DNA from: Pseudomonas sp. PSKL.D1
Lineage (GTDB): Bacteria; Pseudomonadota; Gammaproteobacteria; Pseudomonadales; Pseudomonadaceae
Assembly (NCBI RefSeq): GCF_028898945.1
Contig: NZ_CP118607.1
Location: 2,652,001 to 2,716,000 of the forward strand
Length of the DNA stretch: 64,000 bases
Direction: 5' to 3'
Shown: one piece after another, positions 57,091 to 64,000 of the stretch
How positions within the stretch are numbered: position 1 is the stretch's first letter
How the letters are laid out: each line of letters starts with the position of its first letter
Translations under genes and position numbers: made by a program
The notes under the pieces: model-generated
The model's database searches: none
The model's input: only the letters and a program-made list of their open reading frames with translations
Told to the model about the DNA's origin: nothing

Positions 57091-58443
57091 TTACACCACG
57101 GTCGACAGCAACATGATGAAGATGATGCCGACCACCGACAGGATGGTTTCCATCATGCTCCAGGTCTTGAAGGTTTCGGCCACCGTCATGTTGAAGTACT
57201 GCTTCACCAGCCAGAAGCCGGCGTCATTGACGTGGGACAGGATCAGCGAGCCGGCGCCGGTGGCCAGCACCAGCAACTCGCGGTTGACCCCAGGCACCAG
57301 GTCGATCACCGGTGCAACGATGCCCGCGCCGGTGATGGTGGCTACCGTTGCCGAGCCGGTTGCAATACGGATCACCGCCGCCACCAGCCAGGCCAGCATG
57401 ATCGGCGAGATTTCTGCCTGCACGGCCATTTGCCCGATCACGTTGCCAACACCGGTGTCCACCAGCATCTGTTTGAAGCCACCGCCGGCACCCACGATCA
57501 GCACGATGGCGGCGGTTGGCGCCAGGCTCTGGTCGAGCATCTTCATGATTTGCTGGCGGCTGAAGCCACGCGCCGAGCCAAAGGTGTAGAAGGCCAGCAG
57601 CAATGCGGCAAGCAGGGCGGTGATCGGGTGGCCGATGAGGTCCATCCACTGGCGCACGATGTGTTCGGCCGGCAGTACCACGTCCGCGAAGGTTTTCAGC
57701 AGCATCAACACCACTGGCAGCAGTACGGTCACCAGGGTGATGGTGAAGCTGGGCAGGTTGTTCTGGTCGGACTCTTTGGCAATCTGGTCCATCAGTTCTT
57801 GCGACGGGTTGCCGGGGATGTAGCGGGAGATGAAGTTACCGAACAGCGGCCCGGCGATCACGGCAGTTGGCAACGCCACCAGCAGCCCGTAGAAGATGGT
57901 TTTGCCGATGTCGGCGTGGAAGATGCCGATGGCCAGCAACGGGCCCGGGTGCGGCGGCACCAGGCCGTGGACCACGGACAAGCCGGCCAGCAGCGGGATG
58001 CCAATCTTGATCAGCGACACGCCCGAACGCCGGGCGACGATGAACACCAGCGGGATCAGCAGTACGAAGCCGATTTCGAAGAACAGCGGGATGCCCACCA
58101 GGAAGGCCGCGAACATCATGGCCCAATGCACGTTCTTCTTGCCGAAGGCGCGGATCAGGGTTTGCGCGATCTGGTCGGCACCGCCGGAGTCGGCCATCAG
58201 CTTGCCGAGCATGGTGCCCAGTGCCAGCACGATGCCGACAAAGCCGAGTACGCCGCCGAAGCCGTCCTGGAACGACTTCATGACCTTGGCCACCGGCATG
58301 CCGGAGGTCAGGCCGAGAAAGCCCGCGGCAATGGTCAGGGCGACGAAGGGGTGAACCTTGAAATGGGTGATCAGCAGGATCAGCCCGACGATGGTGACCA
58401 GGGCGTCGAGCAGCAGGTAGGTGTCTGTAGCCAGTCCGAACAT
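57091..58443 (-). CDS. gntT: Gluconate permease, GntP family
   Basis: The 450-residue protein is strongly hydrophobic with about twelve to fourteen segments and has GntP-family phrases: LITHFKVHPFVALTIAAGFLG near the start and GLVPPHPGPLLAIGIF in the middle. These are H+-coupled gluconate importers. It lies downstream of gluconokinase on the same strand, with a GntR operator palindrome (58513-58530) between them, so uptake and phosphorylation are controlled together. Confidence 0.94.
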   Translation of the reverse strand: MFGLATDTYLLLDALVTIVGLILLITHFKVHPFVALTIAAGFLGLTSGMPVAKVMKSFQDGFGGVLGFVGIVLALGTMLGKLMADSGGADQIAQTLIRAFGKKNVHWAMMFAAFLVGIPLFFEIGFVLLIPLVFIVARRSGVSLIKIGIPLLAGLSVVHGLVPPHPGPLLAIGIFHADIGKTIFYGLLVALPTAVIAGPLFGNFISRYIPGNPSQELMDQIAKESDQNNLPSFTITLVTVLLPVVLMLLKTFADVVLPAEHIVRQWMDLIGHPITALLAALLLAFYTFGSARGFSRQQIMKMLDQSLAPTAAIVLIVGAGGGFKQMLVDTGVGNVIGQMAVQAEISPIMLAWLVAAVIRIATGSATVATITGAGIVAPVIDLVPGVNRELLVLATGAGSLILSHVNDAGFWLVKQYFNMTVAETFKTWSMMETILSVVGIIFIMLLSTVV

Positions 58444-58512
58444 GGTTTTTATGCCTCGGTCTTATCGTTGTTTTTGGCGTTGCGTGAATGAATGTTAGGC
58501 GCTTTACGGTGT

Positions 58513-58530
58513 AAAGACAGCGCTGTCTTT
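58513..58530. promoter_or_regulatory. GntR operator upstream of gntT
   Basis: AAAGACAGCGCTGTCTTT is a perfect 18-bp palindrome, 70 nt before the gntT start. Its core AGACAGCGCTGTCT recurs upstream of gntK and, half-degenerate, upstream of gntR. LacI-type regulators bind such centre-CG palindromes, so it is almost surely the repressor site for gntT. Confidence 0.85.
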
Positions 58531-58552
58531 GGTGAGCAGGGAAACCGCGCAG

Positions 58553-59092
58553 TCAGGCGGTCTGCGCCAGCGCCCGCTCACCGTGGGGCTTTAGCCAGGT
58601 GTCTACGGCCAGGGCGAGCGCCTTGAGCGGTTGGGTCGCATCCAGCGCCAGCGTCAGCGGTTCACCGTGGGGCGCTTCGAGTGCGGCGAACTGGCTGTCG
58701 ATCAGGCTGGCAGGCATGAAATGGCCCGGGCGGGCGAGCACGCGCTTCTCGGCTTCGGCAGGGGTGAGCTCAAGAAACACGAAAACCAGGCCAGGCATGG
58801 CGTCGCGCAGCGTGTCACGGTAGCGGCGCTTGAGTGCGGAGCAGGTGAGCACTGGGCGCTCGCCGGCCTGCATGCACGCTTGAAGTTCCTGGCCCAGGCG
58901 TATAAGCCAGCCAGCGCGATCATCATCATTCAACGGGATGCCGGCGCTCATCTTGGCGATGTTGGCGGCAGGGTGGAAGGCATCGCCCTCGATCAGGCGA
59001 CCGCCGCTTTTGTCGACGATGGCCTGGCCGACCGAGCTTTTGCCGCAGCCAGCCACGCCCATCACCACAATGGCGGACAGGGGAGAATTCAT
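58553..59092 (-). CDS. gntK: Gluconokinase
   Basis: I start at ATG 59090-59092 (MNSPLSAIVVMGVAGCGKSS) after AGGAGG; 179 residues, the normal length. The P-loop GVAGCGKSS is at residues 12-20, followed by the GntK segments EGDAFHPAANIAKMSAGIPLNDDDR and TCSALKRRYRD. It phosphorylates gluconate with ATP to 6-phosphogluconate. It is the first gene of the gntK-gntT pair and has an operator palindrome just upstream. Confidence 0.95.
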   Translation of the reverse strand: MNSPLSAIVVMGVAGCGKSSVGQAIVDKSGGRLIEGDAFHPAANIAKMSAGIPLNDDDRAGWLIRLGQELQACMQAGERPVLTCSALKRRYRDTLRDAMPGLVFVFLELTPAEAEKRVLARPGHFMPASLIDSQFAALEAPHGEPLTLALDATQPLKALALAVDTWLKPHGERALAQTA

Positions 59093-59110
59093 CAGTACCT
59101 CCTGCGGGTT

Positions 59111-59126
59111 GAGACAGCGCTGTCTC
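59111..59126. promoter_or_regulatory. GntR operator upstream of gntK
   Basis: GAGACAGCGCTGTCTC is a perfect 16-bp palindrome 18 nt before the gntK start. It shares its 14-bp core with the gntT operator. Its nearness to the ribosome site would let bound repressor block transcription. Confidence 0.85.
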
Positions 59127-59240
59127 GTAATCAACGAAACGCCGCCTTCCCGGTGTTATTGGTCTTGTCCTTACGCAGTATGGACGCCTGGCAGTGTGCA
59201 TGTACGTGCCGCTAACAAAGATTACATTGCCTGCGTCCTG

Positions 59241-59256
59241 AGACAGCGCTACCTTA
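59241..59256. promoter_or_regulatory. Imperfect GntR operator upstream of gntR
   Basis: GAGACAGCGCTACCTT keeps the left half-site and centre of the gnt palindrome but is degraded on the right. It lies 43 nt before the gntR start, consistent with weaker autoregulation. Confidence 0.65.
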
Positions 59257-59299
59257 GTGGCCGTTCCCTTTCCTGGCAAGTAGTAAAATTACAACATCC

Positions 59300-60319
59300 A
59301 TGTCCCGTACAGGCTCGCGCACCACCGGTCGTCCCACTCTGGCAGAGGTTGCCAGGCTTTCCGGGGTTTCCCCGATTACCGCTTCCCGCGCCTTGCGCGG
59401 CGTCAGTACCGTGGCCCCGGAGCTGGTGGAAAAAGTGGTCGCGGCCGCAGCCGCCCTGGGGTATGTGGCCAACCCGGCTGCCCGGGCACTGGCTTCGGCC
59501 CGCAGCCATTCGGTGGTGGTGCTCATCCCCTCGCTGTCCAACCAGTTGTTCATCGACACGCTGGAGGCCATTCACGAGGTGATGCGCCCGCGTGGGCTCG
59601 AGGTGCTGATCGGCAACTATCACTACGATATTGCCGAAGAAGAGAACCTGATCCGCAATTACCTGGCCTATCAACCGTGCGGCATGCTGCTGACCGGTTT
59701 CGACCGCAGCGACGCTTCGCGGCAGATGCTGGCAGCGAGCGGCGTGCCTTGCGTGCACATGATGGAACTGGGCGGGGAACCGGGGGCGTTGTCTGTCGGT
59801 TTTTCCCAACAGCAAGCGGGGCGGGCGGCTGCACAGCACCTGATCGAGCGGGGCCGGCGGCGCCTGGCATTCATCGCTGCGCAGCTTGACCCCCGCGTGA
59901 TGCAGCGGGCCGACGGGTTCCGTCAGGTGTTGGTTGAAGCGGGCCTGCAGGCCAATGAACTGGAAATCCTGGCACCCGAGCCATCTTCGATTGCCTTGGG
60001 TGGGCAACTGTTCAGCCAGCTGCTGGCCCAGGCGCCGGACGTGGATGGCATTTTCTTCTGTAACGATGACCTGGCCCAGGGCGCGGTGCTGCAGGCATTG
60101 CGCCAAGGCATCGAGGTGCCTCGGCAAGTGGCGATGGTGGGTTTCAACGACTTGCCGGCCTCGGCGCACATGGTGCCGCCACTTACGTCCATCCGCACGC
60201 CCAGGGCTGCCGTTGGCCGGGGGGCGGCGCAAGCGTTGCTGGCGCTGCTTGATGGCAAACGGGTCCCGCAGGGGCAGCAAGACCTGGGCTTTGAGCTGAT
60301 GGTGCGCGAAAGCTCCTGA
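59300..60319 (+). CDS. gntR: LacI-family gluconate repressor
   Basis: The 339-residue protein has a LacI-type helix-turn-helix (TLAEVARLSGVSPITASRALRG, here residues 13-34; hinge PAARALASARS) and a periplasmic-binding-protein-like effector domain (SVVVLIPSLSNQLFIDTLE at the start of it). It is divergent from gntK-gntT and flanked by operator palindromes, so it should repress the uptake and kinase genes until gluconate or 6-phosphogluconate is present. A ribosome site is not obvious before the ATG. Confidence 0.94.
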   Translation: MSRTGSRTTGRPTLAEVARLSGVSPITASRALRGVSTVAPELVEKVVAAAAALGYVANPAARALASARSHSVVVLIPSLSNQLFIDTLEAIHEVMRPRGLEVLIGNYHYDIAEEENLIRNYLAYQPCGMLLTGFDRSDASRQMLAASGVPCVHMMELGGEPGALSVGFSQQQAGRAAAQHLIERGRRRLAFIAAQLDPRVMQRADGFRQVLVEAGLQANELEILAPEPSSIALGGQLFSQLLAQAPDVDGIFFCNDDLAQGAVLQALRQGIEVPRQVAMVGFNDLPASAHMVPPLTSIRTPRAAVGRGAAQALLALLDGKRVPQGQQDLGFELMVRESS

Positions 60320-60431
60320 CGGCTTATAGCGCCTGGCTAACGAACTAACCAATAAGTGATAGCAGTGTGCTTGCATGGCACCAAGGCCGATCTATGCTCA
60401 GGAAACCCTGCGCACAAAGGACCCTGGCGCC

Positions 60432-61751
60432 ATGTTCGACTTTCACCGCAAGTCTGATTTGCTCGAAATTCAGCGTACCCGCCATGCGTTGGCCGAGGCC
60501 CAGGCCAAGCTTGCCGCGATCAGCCGTTCCATGGCGATGATCGAGTTTGCCCCTGATGGCACGATCCTCGATGCCAACCCGCAGTTCTGCCAGGCCATGG
60601 GCTACAGCGCGGATGAACTGCGCGGCAAGCATCATCGGCTGTTCTGCGACCCGACCTATGCCAAGTCCGCCGAGTACCAGCAACTGTGGCGTGAACTGGG
60701 GGCGGGCAAGGCTATCAGCGGCACCTTCGAGCGCATCGACAAAGAAGGCCGTGAAGTGTGGCTGGAGGCCAGCTACATGCCCGTGCTGGACGAGCAGCAA
60801 CAGGTCATCAGCGTGATCAAGGTGGCGGCTGACATCAGCCAAAGGGTGAAGGATGAGCACGAGAGCGAAAGCCTGCTCAAGGCCATCGGGCGTTCGATGG
60901 CGGTGGTGGAGTTCACCCCGCAAGGGCGCGTGATCAAGGCCAACGCGAACTTCCTGGCCACCATGGGTTACCAGCTTGAAGAAGTGACGGGCCGCCACCA
61001 CGGGTTGTTCTGCCTGCCCCATGAGCGCGAGTCGGCGCAGTACAGGGAATTCTGGGCGTCGCTCAACCGTGGCGAATATCACTCGCACCGTTTTGAACGA
61101 GTGAACAAGCAGGGCCAGACGGTTTACCTCGAAGCCTCCTATAACCCGATCTTCGACAGCAAAGGCCGGCTCTACAAGGTGGTGAAATTCGCCAGCGACA
61201 TCACCGCCCAGGTCAGTACCCAGCAGAGCGCTGCCGAGGCTGCCCACGCAAGCTCCGTGCAAACCGATGCATGCGCGCGCAAGGGCAGCGAGGTGGTGCA
61301 GGAGGCGGTGCAGGTTATCGGGCAGATTTCCCAGGAGCTCAACGACGCCGCCCGCAGTATCGACGCCGTCAGCAAGCAGTCGGACGTGATCGGCCAGATC
61401 GTCCTGACCATACGGGGCATCGCCGACCAGACCAACCTGCTGGCCCTGAATGCCGCCATCGAGGCGGCGCGGGCCGGGGAGCACGGTCGGGGCTTTGCCG
61501 TGGTCGCCGACGAAGTACGCAGCCTGGCGGCACGCACCAGCAAGGCGACCCTGGAAATCGTCGATGTGGTGCGCCAGAACCACGACCTGTCACTCACCGC
61601 CGTGGCCAGCATGCAATCGAGTTTGTTACGCACCGATCGGGGCGTTGCGCTGGCCAACGAAGCCGGGACGGTGATCATGGAAATCCAGCAGGGCTCGCGC
61701 CACGTGGTCGATGCGATCAGCCAGATCAACTCGACGTTGCAATTGCACTGA
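60432..61751 (+). CDS. Soluble PAS-PAS methyl-accepting chemotaxis transducer
   Basis: I start at ATG 60432 ([20 protein letters not shown]); 439 residues. Two PAS domains in tandem (about residues 30-135 and 150-255) share the motif [20 protein letters not shown]. The signalling domain has the hairpin-tip signature [35 protein letters not shown]. There is no transmembrane helix, so it acts in the cytoplasm, probably as a redox or energy sensor like Aer-type proteins. The signalling domain is short, with few candidate methylation helices. Its 3' end overlaps the convergent kinase gene by 26 nt. Confidence 0.92.
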   Translation: MFDFHRKSDLLEIQRTRHALAEAQAKLAAISRSMAMIEFAPDGTILDANPQFCQAMGYSADELRGKHHRLFCDPTYAKSAEYQQLWRELGAGKAISGTFERIDKEGREVWLEASYMPVLDEQQQVISVIKVAADISQRVKDEHESESLLKAIGRSMAVVEFTPQGRVIKANANFLATMGYQLEEVTGRHHGLFCLPHERESAQYREFWASLNRGEYHSHRFERVNKQGQTVYLEASYNPIFDSKGRLYKVVKFASDITAQVSTQQSAAEAAHASSVQTDACARKGSEVVQEAVQVIGQISQELNDAARSIDAVSKQSDVIGQIVLTIRGIADQTNLLALNAAIEAARAGEHGRGFAVVADEVRSLAARTSKATLEIVDVVRQNHDLSLTAVASMQSSLLRTDRGVALANEAGTVIMEIQQGSRHVVDAISQINSTLQLH

Positions 61752-64000
61752 GGGTTTCGGCCAGCTCACGCTGCAGGGCCTGCAGGCTGTGTTCCAGTTG
61801 CAGGCGCAGTGCATCGGTGGGTTCGCCGTGCTGTTGGGCGTGCTCAATGGCTTCGCAGTCTTTCACCACTCCCCGCACCTTGAGCATTTTGGCGCCGCCC
61901 TTGATGCGGTGGGCCAGGCTGCGCAGCGCTTCAAGGTCGGCAGCAGGGCCGAGCGCGCGCAAGGCGGCCAGGTCTTCGCCCGCACTTTGCGACAGTTGCT
62001 CAAGCAGGTAGCGCGTCAGCTGTTCGTCATCCTGAGTCAAGTGACGCAACTCGTTCAGGTTGAACCCGCTTGACCGGGGAGGTGCAGCGGGCTGCGGTTG
62101 CCCGGCCGACGGCAGGTGAGCCTTTAGGGTGCGCAGGCCGATAGGTTTGAACAGGCATTCGTCCATGCCGCTGGCCAGGCAGCGTGCACGCTCCTCGGCC
62201 TGTGCATTGGCGGTGACGCCGATGATCCGGCAGGCGGGCAAATTGCGCTCATGCTCCAGCTGGCGGATTGTGCGCGTCAGCGCGTGGCCGTCCATCACAG
62301 GCATGCTGCAGTCAGTGATCACCAGGTCAAAGGCCATTTCCTGCCAGAGTTTCAGGGCTTGTTCACCCTGTTCAGCCAAGGTCACCTGATGGCCCAGCGT
62401 GGTCAGCTGCTTTTGTAGCAACAGCAGGTTGGCGGGGTAGTCGTCCACCACCAGAACATGCAGCGGGCCACCTTCGCTGCGCGGGGTTTCCCTTTCATCT
62501 TCGGCGGGAGCAGGGGCCTGAACGGTAGCCACTTGCAGTTGAACGTGCACGCGTGTACCCACACTTTCAACGCTCTGCAGCTCCAGCGTCCCCCCCATCA
62601 ATTCGGCCAGGCTGCGGCTGATCACCAGGCCCAGGCCGGCGCCTTGCCGTGCGCGTGGGCCTTCTGCCTGCACGAAAGCGTTGAAAAGGCGCGCCTGGTC
62701 GGCAGCGCCAATGCCAATGCCGGTATCACGCACGCTCAGCGTCACACGCACAGTACCGTCCGCTTCCACGGGCGCCAGGTGCAGATGGGTTTGCACCTCA
62801 CCCCGGTCCGTGAACTTGATGGCATTGCTAAGCAGGTTGGACAGGATCTGCTTGATGCGCAGCGGGTCGGCCAGCACCCAGACCGGCCCGTCGGGGACTT
62901 CACTCTGCAAGTGCAACCCTTTGATCCGCGCGTTGCCGTCGAATACCCGCACAGTGCCGCGCACCAGTTCGACCAGGTCGGTAGCTACCGGTTGCAGGGT
63001 CAAGTGGCCGGATTCGATGCGTGATATGTCAAGAATGTCGCCGATCAGGCCCAGCAAGCCGATGGCCGATTCATGGGCGGTTTGCAGGGCCCGGGCATCG
63101 CAATGGCCGTCGCGGCTGTCCTCCAGGGCCAGCTCCAGTAGGCCGATCACCGCATTCATTGGCGTACGGATTTCGTGGCTCATCGTGGCCAGGAAGGTGC
63201 TCTTGGTGTGGCTGGCCTGCTCTGCATCGTCCTTGGCCTGGCGCAGTTGTTCAAGCAAACCGCGGCTGAGCGCCAGTTGTGCCTGCAGGGCCCGTTGGGC
63301 CTCGGTGCGCTGGTGAATGAGCTTGCGCAGGTAGCTGTTCCAGAACACCACACCGGCCAGCAACAGGGCAGACAGCACCAGCACCTGCAACACCAGCGTG
63401 CGGTAGTTGCGCCAGGGGCTGTCGCTGACCAGCGCGCTGGTACGCCAGCGGGTGATCAGTTGGTCCAGCTCTTCAGGCGGTATGCTCAACAGCGCCTTGT
63501 CCAGAATCGCCTGCAGTTGCGGCTGGCCGGGTGCCACCGCAAAGGCGGCGACGGCGGGATCTTCGCCCAGGACACTGGCAATGCGCAATTGGTCCTTGAA
63601 CACGTGGTTGATGTAGTACGTAGCATTGATCAGGCTGCTGTAGGCCACGTCTGCGTTACCATTGGCCACGGCTTCCATCAGCCCCAGCGGGTTGTTCGCC
63701 TCGACCACCCTGGCCTTGGGGAACTGGCGTTCGATATCGCTGCGCAGCGGGGAGCCGCGCAACAAGGCCACCCGTTGCCCATCAAGGTTGCGGGTTTGCT
63801 GTGGCCAGGTGCCGTCGCTACGGGTAACCAGCACGCGCGGGCTTACCAGATAGGGGCGGGTGTAGCGCACTTGCGTGGCGCGTTCGGCGCCATAGCCCAA
63901 GGCACCTATCATTTGGGCTTCGCCCCGGGCCACCTGTTCGATCATGCGTTGTACGTTGTCCCGCTCGACAAACGTGAATTGCAGGCCCGTGCGCAGGGTG
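61726..64000 (-). CDS. BvgS-like hybrid histidine kinase, N-terminus beyond the window
   Basis: The frame is open to the right edge, so the start is outside; at least 757 residues are visible. Order: a periplasmic solute-binding-protein-like sensor domain, one transmembrane helix ([18 protein letters not shown]), a coiled-coil linker, kinase H-box [19 protein letters not shown]-box [13 protein letters not shown], a receiver domain ([12 protein letters not shown]; acceptor Asp in [11 protein letters not shown]) and a C-terminal HPt domain ([11 protein letters not shown]). This is the unorthodox BvgS/EvgS layout for a four-step phosphorelay. The response regulator is not in the window. Confidence 0.93.
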   Translation of the reverse strand, partial: TLRTGLQFTFVERDNVQRMIEQVARGEAQMIGALGYGAERATQVRYTRPYLVSPRVLVTRSDGTWPQQTRNLDGQRVALLRGSPLRSDIERQFPKARVVEANNPLGLMEAVANGNADVAYSSLINATYYINHVFKDQLRIASVLGEDPAVAAFAVAPGQPQLQAILDKALLSIPPEELDQLITRWRTSALVSDSPWRNYRTLVLQVLVLSALLLAGVVFWNSYLRKLIHQRTEAQRALQAQLALSRGLLEQLRQAKDDAEQASHTKSTFLATMSHEIRTPMNAVIGLLELALEDSRDGHCDARALQTAHESAIGLLGLIGDILDISRIESGHLTLQPVATDLVELVRGTVRVFDGNARIKGLHLQSEVPDGPVWVLADPLRIKQILSNLLSNAIKFTDRGEVQTHLHLAPVEADGTVRVTLSVRDTGIGIGAADQARLFNAFVQAEGPRARQGAGLGLVISRSLAELMGGTLELQSVESVGTRVHVQLQVATVQAPAPAEDERETPRSEGGPLHVLVVDDYPANLLLLQKQLTTLGHQVTLAEQGEQALKLWQEMAFDLVITDCSMPVMDGHALTRTIRQLEHERNLPACRIIGVTANAQAEERARCLASGMDECLFKPIGLRTLKAHLPSAGQPQPAAPPRSSGFNLNELRHLTQDDEQLTRYLLEQLSQSAGEDLAALRALGPAADLEALRSLAHRIKGGAKMLKVRGVVKDCEAIEHAQQHGEPTDALRLQLEHSLQALQRELAETLSAIATSS

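Overview
The window looks like a chromosome segment of a fluorescent pseudomonad, most likely of the Pseudomonas putida group. The evidence is a high-GC backbone, a densely overlapping type VI secretion (T6SS) operon, a REP-like intergenic repeat ending in CCGCTCCTACAGGG, and a gntK-gntT/gntR gluconate locus of pseudomonad type. Species assignment is inference; no rRNA or housekeeping marker is present.

Region 1 (1-18067, minus strand) is a T6SS core operon read right to left: an unrecognised lead gene, tssB, tssC, tssE, tssF, tssG, clpV (tssH), tssJ, tssK, tssL, tssM, tagF and a second tssM/IcmF-like gene cut by the window edge. Most junctions are ATGA, GTGA or TGATG overlaps, so translation is probably coupled. 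No hcp or recognisable tssA is inside the window.

Region 2 (18068-24357) holds the T6SS upstream region, an IS110-family element that appears to have split a REP-like repeat and carries a structured noncoding end (candidate bridge RNA), an ADP-ribosylglycohydrolase, a membrane protein, and a minus-strand group that looks like a membrane-active toxin with its membrane immunity protein plus one small gene.

Region 3 (24358-46418) is a VgrG-Eag-Eag-Rhs effector island. One complete prePAAR/PAAR-Rhs protein with a PD-(D/E)xK-like toxin tip and its immunity gene is followed by five truncated rhs copies. Four of these end in different toxin tips: a GHH-motif domain of unknown family, an AHH nuclease, a GIY-YIG nuclease and a deaminase. 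Each of those four has its own immunity gene; the fifth copy is decayed but is still followed by an intact small gene. The truncated copies share long, nearly identical Rhs-core repeats with the complete gene, so recombination could exchange tips. Five of the six spacers after the immunity genes contain a boxA-like motif (TCTTTAAnAAT type) followed after about 5-11 nt by a hairpin whose sequence varies while pairing is kept. This lambda nut-site-like arrangement is the most unusual signal in the window.

Region 4 (46666-64000) is ordinary accessory metabolism: an M20 amidohydrolase, MHS-type transporter, amidase and IclR regulator; an ABC exporter with an AttH/CrtC-like lipoprotein; a cold-shock protein with terminator; the gluconate regulon with palindromic GntR operators; a soluble PAS-PAS chemotaxis transducer; and a BvgS-like hybrid histidine kinase running off the right edge.
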